Shown piece after piece: positions 9,417-17,972 of a DNA stretch of 64,000 nt. A model generated the notes under the pieces. That model made no database searches. It was not told where the DNA came from and worked only from the letters and a program-made list of their open reading frames with translations. Positions within the stretch are counted from its first letter, which is position 1. Every line of letters starts with the position of its first letter. The DNA lies in the NCBI GenBank assembly GCA_044432725.1, contig JAWXUL010000011.1:18913-82912 (forward strand). The letters run 5' to 3'. The stretch comes from JAWXUK01 sp044432725 (GTDB lineage: Bacteria > Bacillota > Clostridia > Oscillospirales > Oscillospiraceae). The translations under genes were made by a program, and so were the position numbers.

Positions 9417-10325
9417 TTAGCCTTTCACTGAACCAATCATGACACCTTTTACAAAATATTTCTGAACAAAGGGGTAAATCATCAGTGGTGGCAAAACAGA
9501 TACCACAATCGTGGCATATTTCAGTGCCTCGGCAAGTTTCATTGCCTGCTCTATGCTTTCTACATCTGCTGCGTCAGTATTAGATGAGATTGCCTGAGTT
9601 TCAATCAAAATTCCTCTTAGCACTAATTGTAGAGGGTACATATCAGGTTTATCTAAGTATAAAAGCCCCTTCATATAGTCATTCCAATGCCCCATTGCAT
9701 AATACAGAATCAAAACTGCAATAATTGCTTTGGATAATGGAAGTGCAAAGCTCATAAAAAAGCGTATTTTTGAACAACCGTCAATTTCTGCTGCCTCTTC
9801 TAAATCTCGTGGAATCGTTGACTCAAAAAAGGTTCGAGCAATGATGACATTATATGGACTGATGATACCGACGAAAATCAGTGCCCACATAGAATTCCTT
9901 AAACCCAGATTTTGCACCAACAAGTAAGTAGGAATCATTCCTCCTGAAAAATACATTGTAATCATCACAATAATCATGATGGGTTTTCGGAAACAAAAAT
10001 AATTACGAGATAATGAATAGGCTAGGGTCACTGTCAAGACCACATTACAGGCTGTCCCTACTACCATATATACAATGCTGTTCCAGTATCCTGTCCAGAT
10101 ACTTTTGTAATCTAATAATTTTTCGTAAGAATCAAAATTGATTCCTTTTGGGAAAAAAACCACTTCTCCACGTAGTACCATGTAAGGATCTGAGATGGAT
10201 GCGATTAAAATAAAATACAAGGGATATAGTACGATAATCAAAGCACAAAACAAGATGAGATTGGTGAAAAAGTTAAAGACCTGATCTTCTCTTGCGTCTT
10301 TAATTTTAGTAGAATTTCTAGCCAT
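9417..10325 (-). CDS. Carbohydrate ABC transporter permease (LplC/CUT1 type)
   Basis: This permease of 302 residues has six predicted membrane helices. The permease-ATPase contact (EAA) loop reads E-E-A-A-E-I-D-G-C-S-K-I-R-F-F near residue 190. The ATG at 10325, with AAAGGAGA just upstream, is preferred over a longer frame from 10358 that would overlap the upstream permease. The C-terminus Y-F-V-K-G-V-M-I-G-S-V-K-G is typical of the LplC-like half of CUT1 importers. It pairs with the product of 10339-11247 and the lipoprotein encoded downstream. Confidence 0.93.
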   Translation of the reverse strand: MARNSTKIKDAREDQVFNFFTNLILFCALIIVLYPLYFILIASISDPYMVLRGEVVFFPKGINFDSYEKLLDYKSIWTGYWNSIVYMVVGTACNVVLTVTLAYSLSRNYFCFRKPIMIIVMITMYFSGGMIPTYLLVQNLGLRNSMWALIFVGIISPYNVIIARTFFESTIPRDLEEAAEIDGCSKIRFFMSFALPLSKAIIAVLILYYAMGHWNDYMKGLLYLDKPDMYPLQLVLRGILIETQAISSNTDAADVESIEQAMKLAEALKYATIVVSVLPPLMIYPFVQKYFVKGVMIGSVKG

Positions 10326-10338
10326 TTTTTTCTCCTTT

Positions 10339-11247
10339 CTACCATAAACTAGTGTCATTTAATCGACGACAAACGGAATTTACGGTCAGTACCAAAATAA
10401 TGTTTACCACTGTATTGAACAAGCCAATGGATGTGGCATAGTCGAATTGAGCTCCGAGCAAGCCCATTTTATAAACATAGGTTGAAATAATTTCAGAGTG
10501 GGACTCGTTGAGAGAGTTTTGCAACAAAAACGCCTTTTGGAATCCAACATTCATAAATTTACCTGTGCGAAGGATGAACATAATGACAATGGTGGGTAGA
10601 ATTTGTGGAATCTCTACATTCCATACAGTTTTCCATTTATTGGCACCGTCAATTTTTGCTGCTTCATACAGATCTTGATTGATACCAGCCAAAGACGCAA
10701 GGTAAATAATAGATTCCCACCCTGTGTTCTGCCACACATCAGTCCACACGAAAATATCGTGAAACATAGAGGCATCTGCCAGAAAATGTATCCGATCAAA
10801 TCCAAACTGAACCATGATATTATTGATAATACCTGTAGAGGGACTTAAAAACAAATGAATCATACCACATAGCACCATAACAGAAATAAAATGCGGTGCG
10901 TAAATAACCATTTGCACAGATTTTTGGAAATATTTGTTTTTGGCATGGTTTAACAAAATTGCTATCATAATGGGAAATGGGAAGCTGGCAAGGAGAGAAT
11001 AAAAACTGATCCCAAGGGTATTTTTTATGACTGTCCAAAAATAAGGAGACTCAAAAAAACGTTTAAAGTGATCAAAGCCAACCCACTCGCTGCCCCAGAT
11101 TCCAGCACGAGCTGAGTAATCTTTAAAGGCAATTTGCAAACCGTACATAGGACCATAATCAAATATGAAAATGAATATCAATGCAGGTAAGCATAATAAA
11201 ATCAGCTGATAATCTCGCTTGATATCCTTCCAAGTTATTTTTTTCAC
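10339..11247 (-). CDS. Carbohydrate ABC transporter permease (LplB/CUT1 type)
   Basis: This is the first gene of the leftward operon. It encodes a six-helix permease with D-Y-G-P-M-Y-G-L-Q-I-A-F-K-D-Y near the N-terminus and an EAA loop Y-E-A-A-K-I-D-G-A-N-K-W near residue 200, both usual in LplB-like proteins. The frame extends to an ATG at 11298, but no ribosome site precedes it. A GTG at 11247 has a TTAGG site nine bases upstream and gives the normal family N-terminus (V-K-K-I-T-W-K-D), so it is chosen with moderate certainty. The gene ends 13 bases before the start of the partner permease. Confidence 0.88.
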   Translation of the reverse strand: MKKITWKDIKRDYQLILLCLPALIFIFIFDYGPMYGLQIAFKDYSARAGIWGSEWVGFDHFKRFFESPYFWTVIKNTLGISFYSLLASFPFPIMIAILLNHAKNKYFQKSVQMVIYAPHFISVMVLCGMIHLFLSPSTGIINNIMVQFGFDRIHFLADASMFHDIFVWTDVWQNTGWESIIYLASLAGINQDLYEAAKIDGANKWKTVWNVEIPQILPTIVIMFILRTGKFMNVGFQKAFLLQNSLNESHSEIISTYVYKMGLLGAQFDYATSIGLFNTVVNIILVLTVNSVCRRLNDTSLW

Positions 11248-11426
11248 AACACAACACCTAACCTTTCTCAAATAAAAGTAACAAGAATTTTTTAGCATTA
11301 CATTCTTCGCTATGGGATCTGCTTCTGCTAAAAAAGCCTAAGTACTTTGCTTTGATTGGATTATATCATCGCAAACAAGCCTTTGTAAATAAGCAAATTT
11401 TAAATAGCATATGCATTTTATATTTG

Positions 11427-11471
11427 GCATATCCCTAAATTTTTAGCACATTTTAGGAATATGCTAAAAAT
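11427..11471. promoter_or_regulatory. Nested inverted repeats, possible operator
   Basis: Two inverted repeats overlap. ATTTTTAGCA at 11439 pairs perfectly with TGCTAAAAAT at 11462. GCATATCCCTAAA at 11427 pairs at 12 of 13 positions with TTTAGGAATATGC at 11452. No U-run marks it as a terminator. It lies upstream of the sugar importer operon and could bind its regulator. Confidence 0.4.
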
Positions 11472-11620
11472 AACGAAAGATTTACTGAAATTTACGTAGA
11501 GTCAGGTATTCTAGTAGTTGGACCATAGCAAGGGATATTTTGCCAAAAAAAGAAAAAATAAAAATTTGAATCTATTACATAGGTCATCTGGAATTTTCCT
11601 TTCTGATCTCGAAGAAAACC

Positions 11621-11649
11621 TTGACGTCTTGAAGTGAATATGTTAAGAT
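11621..11649 (+). promoter_or_regulatory. Sigma-A-like promoter of MarR-sulfatase operon
   Basis: TTGACG at 11621 and TAAGAT at 11644 are separated by exactly 17 bases. The MarR gene starts about 50 bases downstream with a strong AGGAGG site. Confidence 0.75.
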
Positions 11650-11678
11650 TGAATTGTTCAGATATGAACGATTCAATC
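11647..11678. promoter_or_regulatory. Palindromic operator, probable MarR autoregulatory site
   Basis: GATTGAATTGTTCA, a four-base spacer GATA, and TGAACGATTCAATC form an inverted repeat matching at 13 of 14 positions. It begins inside the -10 box, where a bound repressor would block transcription. MarR proteins bind palindromes of about this size, often at their own promoters. Confidence 0.65.
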
Positions 11679-11699
11679 TGATTCTTTAGGAGGTACGAT

Positions 11700-12185
11700 A
11701 TGGAACCCTTTCACTTATTAGAATTTTGTAATCGCTCTCAACATTTATTCCAAAAGCGTTGGGATGTCTTTTGTAAAAGTCAGGATTTACCAGAAACCGA
11801 TTTTAATATCATCTTATTTCTTGCCAATCGTCCCAAGGAAAACACAGCCAAGGATATTTGTAAAATAAGAGTGTTAAAGCCAGGAGTGGTATCCGCTTCA
11901 GTGGAGAATCTGGTACAAAATGGATACCTTGTCCGTGAAACCGACCCTTCAGATCGACGCCGACAACTTTTATTTTTAACCCCCAAAGCCCAAACCATCG
12001 CAAAAGAAGGGCAAATGATTATTGCTGAATTTTATTCATTATTCTCAAAAGCACTTTCTTCCGATGATTTGTGGCACTTTGAAGAATCCATTGAAAAATT
12101 TTTGTTGCACATAGATTTAATGGAAGATACCTATGACAAAAAATGCCAACAGTGGGGTGTAAGCCCAGAACAGGAGAGCCATTAA
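11700..12185 (+). CDS. MarR-family transcriptional regulator
   Basis: This protein has 161 residues with a central winged helix-turn-helix: A-K-D-I-C as the entry helix, then V-S-A-S-V-E-N-L-V-Q-N-G-Y-L-V-R-E as recognition helix. The wing is D-P-S-D-R-R-R-Q-L-L-F-L-T-P-K-A, the MarR signature. It is cotranscribed with the sulfatase that starts two bases after its stop. It is presumed to be a repressor that loses DNA binding when it meets a substrate-derived ligand. The palindrome over its own -10 box suggests autoregulation. The ligand is unknown. Confidence 0.9.
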   Translation: MEPFHLLEFCNRSQHLFQKRWDVFCKSQDLPETDFNIILFLANRPKENTAKDICKIRVLKPGVVSASVENLVQNGYLVRETDPSDRRRQLLFLTPKAQTIAKEGQMIIAEFYSLFSKALSSDDLWHFEESIEKFLLHIDLMEDTYDKKCQQWGVSPEQESH

Positions 12186-12186
12186 T

Positions 12187-13725
12187 ATGAAAAAACCAAA
12201 CGTAATTTTATTATTTGTAGACGATTTAGGGATTGGTGACCTGTCTACATTTAATGCAAACAGTAAAATCCAAACCCCAAATATTGATGCCTTAGCGGAA
12301 AATGGGATGAAATTCACCGACTCTCATGCTTGTTCTTCTGTGTGTAGCCCTTCACGCTATGGGCTGATGACTGGCCGATATAATTTCCGTTCTAAGCTAA
12401 AATATGCTGTTCTAACTGGAGATAGCATGCCTTTGATTGAAAAAAATCGCATGACTTTAGGGCATTTGTTCCAAGAGCAAGGGTATAAAACAGCTTGCGT
12501 GGGAAAATGGCACCTTGGACTAGAGTGGGTTTTGAAAGAGAATCCCAAAGACGGAGGACTTCTTTGTGAAGAACAACTATATGATAACATCATACCTCGC
12601 AACGGCTCAGAACCTACGCTTGCCCCACTGATTGAAAAAGCCCCCAGTGGGTTAGATGTGGATTACAGCAAAGCTATTACTTATGGAGTGAATGAATTTG
12701 GCTTTGATTATTTCTTTGGCATGGCTGCGTCTTTAGACCAACCACCCTTTGTGTACATCGAAAATAATCGTGTGACTGACATCCCCAACGCTGTCACAGG
12801 GGAATTGGCTTTGGATCGTTTAGGTGGTTCCATGCAGGAAAAATGGCAATCTGGAGTCATTGCCCCTAGTTTTGATCACAACAAAGTGTTAAAAGACATG
12901 AATGATAAGGTACTCTCCTTGATTGACGACTATGCCCAAGAAGAAGACCCCTTTTTCATCTATTACCCCACCCCAGCAGTCCATGGTCCTCTGTTACCCA
13001 GCGAAAATTTCCGAGGGAAATCAGGGCTGAATTTGTACGCTGATGTGGTCTTGGAACTGGATGACATGGTGGGACAAATTTCAGCAAAACTGAAAGAAAA
13101 AGGACTGGAAGAGGACACTATTTTTATCTTTACCAGTGATAACGGCTGTTCAGGAGTGGCAGATTTGCCATTTTTGGAAAGCAAAGGGCATTATTCCAGT
13201 GAAAAATATAAGGGGCATAAATTTTCCCTGTACGATGGTGGTCACCGAGTCCCAACCATCATATCCTATCCCCATATGATTGAAAAAGGATCAGTTTGTG
13301 GTAATAATGTGTGTCACACCGACTTTTTCGCCACTTTTGCTCAGCTTTTTGATGTAGAAACACCCAATAATTCAGGGGAAGACTCTTTTTCTAATTTAGC
13401 CTTGTGGCAAGGAGGAAATACCTGCAAACGAAACTCCACCATCTATAGTTGTGGCTCTGGGTATTTGGCAGTGCTACAAAATCAATGGAAATTATGCTGT
13501 TGTTGTGATGGTGGCTTGTCAAAAGAAATCTTGATAAACACCTACGCAAACAAAGCCACCCCAATGGAATTTGAACTTTATAACATGGAAACAGATCCAG
13601 AAGAAAAGCACAACCTATTGTCCCAACATCCTGACATTGTAGAATCCCTGAAAAAAGAGTTGGATTGTGTGGTGTATTCCCAAGAAAATCAGCCCAACCT
13701 CAACTGGTTCCAAAGGAACTGGTAA
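12187..13725 (+). CDS. Sulfatase, arylsulfatase-like
   Basis: This 512-residue sulfatase is of a different subgroup from the two leftward ones. It opens K-P-N-V-I-L-L-F-V-D-D-L-G with paired Asp metal ligands at 12-13. The signature C-S-P-S-R-Y-G-L-M-T-G-R has the formylglycine-forming Cys at residue 53. A-C-V-G-K-W-H-L-G and F-T-S-D-N-G-C supply the remaining ligands, and Y-K-G-H-K-F-S-L-Y-D-G-G-H-R-V-P is typical of arylsulfatase A-like enzymes. No signal peptide is seen. The ribosome site AGGAGAG lies inside the end of the MarR gene, so the two are translated from one mRNA. It probably removes a sulfate at a different position from its leftward cousins. Confidence 0.94.
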   Translation: MKKPNVILLFVDDLGIGDLSTFNANSKIQTPNIDALAENGMKFTDSHACSSVCSPSRYGLMTGRYNFRSKLKYAVLTGDSMPLIEKNRMTLGHLFQEQGYKTACVGKWHLGLEWVLKENPKDGGLLCEEQLYDNIIPRNGSEPTLAPLIEKAPSGLDVDYSKAITYGVNEFGFDYFFGMAASLDQPPFVYIENNRVTDIPNAVTGELALDRLGGSMQEKWQSGVIAPSFDHNKVLKDMNDKVLSLIDDYAQEEDPFFIYYPTPAVHGPLLPSENFRGKSGLNLYADVVLELDDMVGQISAKLKEKGLEEDTIFIFTSDNGCSGVADLPFLESKGHYSSEKYKGHKFSLYDGGHRVPTIISYPHMIEKGSVCGNNVCHTDFFATFAQLFDVETPNNSGEDSFSNLALWQGGNTCKRNSTIYSCGSGYLAVLQNQWKLCCCCDGGLSKEILINTYANKATPMEFELYNMETDPEEKHNLLSQHPDIVESLKKELDCVVYSQENQPNLNWFQRNW

Positions 13726-13814
13726 TGAGGGGATGGTGAGGTGTGCCGTAATTGTGACCCATCCCCCCTAGATAAAGTGAACTTCTACTCAAATGGAACA
13801 GAAGTTGGAAATAG

Positions 13815-13857
13815 GAAAAGGACTTAATTTCTCGTAGAAGAGAGATTAAGTCCTTTC
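13815..13857. terminator. Bidirectional terminator between convergent operons
   Basis: AAAGGACTTAATTTCTC pairs with GAGATTAAGTCCTTT across a short loop. A-rich and T-rich flanks make it work from both sides: it closes the MarR-sulfatase operon and the leftward isomerase operon. Confidence 0.8.
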
Positions 13858-13862
13858 TTGTC

Positions 13863-15344
13863 TTATATAAATGGATTTTCTCTTGGGTATGGCAAAGATT
13901 TGGGTTGATTGTAGGAAATATCCATAATCCCTAAGTATTTAAACACTTCAAACAATGCCTTTCCATGATGACCAAAGGCAACAGCACCATGATGTGGGTA
14001 GCATTTTTCAATGAGTACGTGACGATAAAAGCGATCCATTTCTGGAATTCCGAATACGCCAATGGAGCCGAAACTTTCCGTAGGCACGTCCAACACTGCA
14101 CCTTGGGCGATGTATGCTTTCAACTGACAATCTGCTGTGGATTGCAAACGGAAGAAGGTGATGTCACCAGCAATGATGTCACCTTCCATGGTGCCACGGG
14201 TGATGTCAGGTTCTGGTAAATCAGGTTCCAAGGAACGCTTCATAATCAGTTGATAGCCCATATGAGGGTCTTTCAGCAATTCAGGCGCTGTATTTCCACA
14301 GTGAAAGCCCATAAATGTTTCATTTAGTTCCATTTGATAGGTATCCTTGATGGATTTTTGATAAATGCTATCAGGTACCGTATTGTTGATGTCAAGCAAA
14401 GTCACAGGTTTTCCTGACACACATAAGCCAATATACTCGGACAAAGCACCATAAATATCCACTTCACAGGACACAGGAATCCCTTTCGCTGTAAGCCGTC
14501 CATTGACATAACAAGGGACAAAGCCAAATTCCGTTTGGAACGCAGGCCAACATTTACCTGCGAAAGCCACATACTTAGAAATTCCCTTGTGTTCTTCTGC
14601 CCAATCCACCAAAGTCAGTTCATACTGTGCCAAACGTGGCAAAACACCAGAAAATTTGTTCTCTTTCCCCAATTCGCCTTCCATATCTGCCATAACAGCA
14701 GGAATACGAGGGTCATCTTTATGCTGATTGAAGGCAACCAACAAATCCAGTTCCGAATTTTCTTCCACAGCCACACCCAAATCATAGAGAGGTTTGATGG
14801 GAGCATTGCAAGCGAGAAAATCGTTGGGACGAGGTCCAAAGGTGATGACTTTTAAACTTTTCATACCGATGATGGCAGTGGCAAGGGGAAGAAATTCACT
14901 GATTTTTTGGCACAAATCTTCTGCTCTCCCCACAGGGTATTCGGGAATGTAGGCAGTTTTCTTTCGCAAATTCAGGTTGTAACTACAGTTGAGCATACCA
15001 CAGTAGGCATCCCCACGACCATCGTGCAAGTCACCGTCTCCTTCTGCTGCTGCTACATACATAATAGGACCGTCAAAGAGATCTGCAATCATGGTTTCAG
15101 GGGTTTCAGGACCGAAGTTTCCTAAAAACACCACCAAAGCATTGATGTTTTTGCCTTTCACGTCTTCTACTGCTTTGAGTGCGTCTTGTTCTGTCTCCAC
15201 AGAAACAGGACATTCATAGAGGTCTTTGCCATAGGCGTTACAGATTGCCGTTCTTCGACGCTCTGATAAAGCAACAGGGAAACAACTACGGGACACGGCA
15301 ATGATACCGAGATTGATTTCTGGGATATTGGTTGAATTTTTCAT
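13863..15344 (-). CDS. L-fucose/L-arabinose isomerase-family sugar isomerase
   Basis: This 493-residue protein belongs to the fucose/arabinose isomerase fold. It has an N-terminal Rossmann-like domain (L-V-V-F-L-G-N-F-G-P-E-T-P), a middle domain with C-E-V-D-I-Y-G-A-L-S near residue 295 that supplies a metal-binding Glu/Asp pair, and a C-terminal domain with G-F-H-C-G-N-T-A. Such enzymes convert aldoses to ketoses with a divalent metal. It is the last gene of a xylulokinase-DUF4867-isomerase operon, so it probably makes the ketose that the kinase phosphorylates. The exact sugar cannot be read from sequence; xylose, arabinose and fucose are all possible. The start is supported by AGGAGAG. Confidence 0.85.
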   Translation of the reverse strand: MKNSTNIPEINLGIIAVSRSCFPVALSERRRTAICNAYGKDLYECPVSVETEQDALKAVEDVKGKNINALVVFLGNFGPETPETMIADLFDGPIMYVAAAEGDGDLHDGRGDAYCGMLNCSYNLNLRKKTAYIPEYPVGRAEDLCQKISEFLPLATAIIGMKSLKVITFGPRPNDFLACNAPIKPLYDLGVAVEENSELDLLVAFNQHKDDPRIPAVMADMEGELGKENKFSGVLPRLAQYELTLVDWAEEHKGISKYVAFAGKCWPAFQTEFGFVPCYVNGRLTAKGIPVSCEVDIYGALSEYIGLCVSGKPVTLLDINNTVPDSIYQKSIKDTYQMELNETFMGFHCGNTAPELLKDPHMGYQLIMKRSLEPDLPEPDITRGTMEGDIIAGDITFFRLQSTADCQLKAYIAQGAVLDVPTESFGSIGVFGIPEMDRFYRHVLIEKCYPHHGAVAFGHHGKALFEVFKYLGIMDISYNQPKSLPYPRENPFI

Positions 15345-15368
15345 ACTTTTTACTCTCCTATTTTTTGA

Positions 15369-16004
15369 TTAGTGGAATAAACTTGCGACGTCTATATTTT
15401 CGCCAGTTAAGGCAGCCACAGCGCCGTTTTCTGCTTCATTGCTCTCTGGATGAGCTAGAAGCCACTTGTTTTTGCCAAAAAGACAGCGATCCTCAAAGTT
15501 TTTCGCTGTGATTTCAGGCTTTTCTGTGTTGGTTCCTTTGGGTAACACCACTAAAACTTGAAAACTGTCATTGACTTTGGCAGAGCAAGGGGCATAGTGC
15601 AAAGTAGTTGCATACACATCAATCAGGGTATGTTTCGGGCAAAGAAAAGCCTTTACGACCCCTGTATCCAGTGTATAGTCTATGATTTCATCTTGTTTTG
15701 CCAATAACAAAATAAAATCTGTGATGCCAAAATTTAATTCGCTGTCACGATGATATTCCAGACAGTTGAGTTTGGTATTTTGACCGTTACACCAACCTAA
15801 TTGTATAGGCATTCCGCCAAAATAATGTTGGCTGAATTCTTCTGCGATTGCCAAGGATTCAAGTTTTTTTTCACTGGGGACATAGTCGACAGTGGAAGGA
15901 ATTGGTGTATTGGACAAGGCTTTTATCAATTCCTCTGTATCGTAACCTTGGATGATTTTTCCGTAGGGGGAAAATTCTGGGTCATGCACTGAGTAAATTT
16001 TCAT
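15369..16004 (-). CDS. DUF4867 family protein
   Basis: This protein of 211 residues recognisably belongs to the uncharacterised DUF4867 family, which tends to sit beside sugar kinases and isomerases. The ATG at 16004 with AGAAGGAGGAAG upstream is chosen over a longer frame starting at 16058 inside the xylulokinase gene. Conserved-looking segments are F-G-G-M-P-I-Q-L-G-W-C-N-G, L-E-Y-H-R-D-S-E-L-N and L-H-Y-A-P-C. The H-R-D-S-E and L-H-Y-A-P-C blocks are reminiscent of a cupin-like sugar-binding fold, which would fit an isomerase or mutarotase-like helper; this is inference. Its position between the kinase and isomerase genes argues for a role in the same pathway. Confidence 0.8.
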   Translation of the reverse strand: MKIYSVHDPEFSPYGKIIQGYDTEELIKALSNTPIPSTVDYVPSEKKLESLAIAEEFSQHYFGGMPIQLGWCNGQNTKLNCLEYHRDSELNFGITDFILLLAKQDEIIDYTLDTGVVKAFLCPKHTLIDVYATTLHYAPCSAKVNDSFQVLVVLPKGTNTEKPEITAKNFEDRCLFGKNKWLLAHPESNEAENGAVAALTGENIDVASLFH

Positions 16005-16018
16005 GGCTTCCTCCTTCT

Positions 16019-17542
16019 TTACAGTTCGGCTAATTTGAGATAAGTTTCTTTCAAACAAGGATATAATTCACGATAAATCTCGTAGAATTTTCCATATTTT
16101 TCTGTATTTTCTGGGATAGGATTTTGAGCCTCTTTAAAACTTAAGACCGCCTTGCAACCTTCTGCCACAGAGGGGTAAATTCCAGCACCAACTCCTGCTA
16201 AAATCGCTACGCCCAGAGCGGGTCCTTGCTGATTTTCAGCTGTGGCAACTGGGCAAGCGAATACATCAGCAAGCATTTGCCGCCACAGAGGACTGGTTCC
16301 ACCTCCACCACAGGCAAGCATGGTTTCAGGTGCCACGTTCATCTCTTCCAGTACGTCCAAGCAGTGTTTTTGAGAGTAGATGACTCCTTCCATCACAGCA
16401 CGAATCAGGTCATTTTTGTTGTGGATAGCCGATAGTCCTATAAAGCATCCACGTGCCTTTTCGTCTAAAATTGGACTACGCTCTCCCATAAGATAAGGCA
16501 TGAAAAGTAAATGATTTGCGCCAATGGGAGAGGATTTTGCCTCTTCTGTCATAATTTCGTAGGGGTCACAGCCTTCCTTTTTTGCCTGTGCCACTTCCGA
16601 TTGGCATAAAGTGTCCCTCATCCATTTTAAGGAAAGTCCTGCAGAAAGGGTGCAAGACATCACAGTGTAAGCATTGGGAACTGCTGCCCCAAAAGTGTGG
16701 ACTCTACCTTCAGGGTCGATGGAAATCTGATTGCTGTGAGCAAAAACCACCCCAGAAGTGCCGATGGTGGTGAATGCTTTCCCTTCTTCCACCACGCCCA
16801 TACCTACAGCCGCGGCGGCATTGTCCCCAGCACCAGCCACAACCACAGTTTCAGTGGATAGTCCTGTGAGTTTGCTGATTTCTGGGGTTATTTTTCCAAT
16901 CACATCAGGACTTTCGTAAACTTTGGGGAATAATGTAGGGTCAAGGTCTAATTTCTCGAAGATTTCCGCTGACCAATCTCGTTTTCCTAAATCCAGTAAA
17001 TTCATGCCAGAAGCATCAGAGACATCTGTGGCAAAAATTCCCGTCAATTTATAACGAACATAGTCTTTGGGTAATAAGATCTGCACAGTTTTGGCGTAGA
17101 TTTCTGGTTCATGCTTCCGTACCCAAAGAATTTTCCCTGCTGTGAAGCCAGTGAGGGCAGGGTTTGCAGTAATCTCTATCAGCCTTTTTGCCCCAATTTT
17201 TTCTGTGATTTCTGCACATTCTGCCGAAGTTCTGCCGTCACACCAGATGATACTGTTACGAAGCACCTCGCCGTTTTTATCCAACAGCACCAAGCCGTGC
17301 ATTTGCCCCGAAATACCCACTCCTTTCACCGACTCTGGAGAAATTTTGCTGTCTTTCAACACTTTTTGAATGGTTTGGACTGTAGCCTCCCACCATAAAT
17401 GTGCATCCTGTTCTGCCCAACCATTTTGGATTTGGATGATAGGGTATTCTATAGAGTGGCTTGCGATTGCTGTGCCTTTCTCGTCAAAAAGCACAGTTTT
17501 TGTGCCTGAAGTGCCTAAGTCTATGCCTAGTAAGTAGTTCAT
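16019..17542 (-). CDS. xylB: Xylulokinase (FGGY family)
   Basis: This 507-residue kinase has the full FGGY layout. The N-terminal phosphate loop reads G-I-D-L-G-T-S-G-T-K near residue 6. The sugar site has G-I-S-G-Q-M-H-G-L near residue 79. The second domain has G-A-G-D-N-A-A-A-A-V-G near 240 and A-C-G-G-G-G-T-S-P-L-W near 417. The M-H-G-L and D-N-A-A blocks match xylulokinase better than glycerol or ribulose kinases. It should phosphorylate D-xylulose, or a similar ketopentose, at O5 using ATP. As first gene of the leftward operon it is preceded by an ATACAAT palindrome that probably binds the divergent GntR regulator. A related ketose such as apulose is a less likely alternative. Confidence 0.88.
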   Translation of the reverse strand: MNYLLGIDLGTSGTKTVLFDEKGTAIASHSIEYPIIQIQNGWAEQDAHLWWEATVQTIQKVLKDSKISPESVKGVGISGQMHGLVLLDKNGEVLRNSIIWCDGRTSAECAEITEKIGAKRLIEITANPALTGFTAGKILWVRKHEPEIYAKTVQILLPKDYVRYKLTGIFATDVSDASGMNLLDLGKRDWSAEIFEKLDLDPTLFPKVYESPDVIGKITPEISKLTGLSTETVVVAGAGDNAAAAVGMGVVEEGKAFTTIGTSGVVFAHSNQISIDPEGRVHTFGAAVPNAYTVMSCTLSAGLSLKWMRDTLCQSEVAQAKKEGCDPYEIMTEEAKSSPIGANHLLFMPYLMGERSPILDEKARGCFIGLSAIHNKNDLIRAVMEGVIYSQKHCLDVLEEMNVAPETMLACGGGGTSPLWRQMLADVFACPVATAENQQGPALGVAILAGVGAGIYPSVAEGCKAVLSFKEAQNPIPENTEKYGKFYEIYRELYPCLKETYLKLAEL

Positions 17543-17585
17543 ACTGTCAACCCTTTCTCTGCAATGTAAAATTGCGATGGAATCG

Positions 17586-17602
17586 AATACAATAATTGTA
17601 TT
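17586..17602. promoter_or_regulatory. Palindromic operator upstream of xylB
   Basis: AATACAAT, one central base, and ATTGTATT form a perfect palindrome about 45 bases before the xylulokinase start. It shares the TTGTAT half-site with the palindrome at the divergent GntR promoter, so the same GntR protein may control both operons. Confidence 0.6.
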
Positions 17603-17930
17603 TTAAAGGCAAAAGAAAATTCCGCTACAATTTTGTTTATACTACCATAATCAGGATAGCAAATGCAAGTTTTTTCTAAAAAAAATATAATTTATGTGAA
17701 TTCTGATAAAAATAGGCCCTTGTTTTTGTGCATTGCAACCAAAAATAGAAAGATCAAGAACTGTATCAAACAATAGAACAATACACACAAGAGAAATTAC
17801 TCTATTGCGTTTTCCTAAGTGACCAGAAAAAGTCATTCATATGATTCTCTACTGTAAGACCACTTCAAAGCGAAATCTAGCTTGGAGAATATGCACAAAA
17901 AAAGCGATAAAACATTAGACGTTTTGTCAC

Positions 17931-17959
17931 TTGTTTTCGAAAAATCCTTATAGTATAAT
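17931..17959 (+). promoter_or_regulatory. Promoter of the GntR operon
   Basis: TTGTTT at 17931 and a perfect TATAAT at 17954 lie 17 bases apart, about 55 bases before the GntR start codon. Confidence 0.65.
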
Positions 17960-17972
17960 AATGCCATACATG

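Larger units (their letters stand above)
11248..11699. other. Divergent regulatory region between importer operon and MarR-sulfatase operon
   Basis: No gene is seen in this 450-base AT-rich space. It carries two nested inverted repeats (11427-11471), and on the right a strong promoter with an overlapping palindrome (11621-11678). A clear leftward promoter for the importer operon was not identified. Confidence 0.6.

Noticed and set aside
13726..13800. Another copy of the dispersed repeat
   Set aside because: A GGTGAGGTGTGCCG string resembles its right end, but no other block of the element is present.
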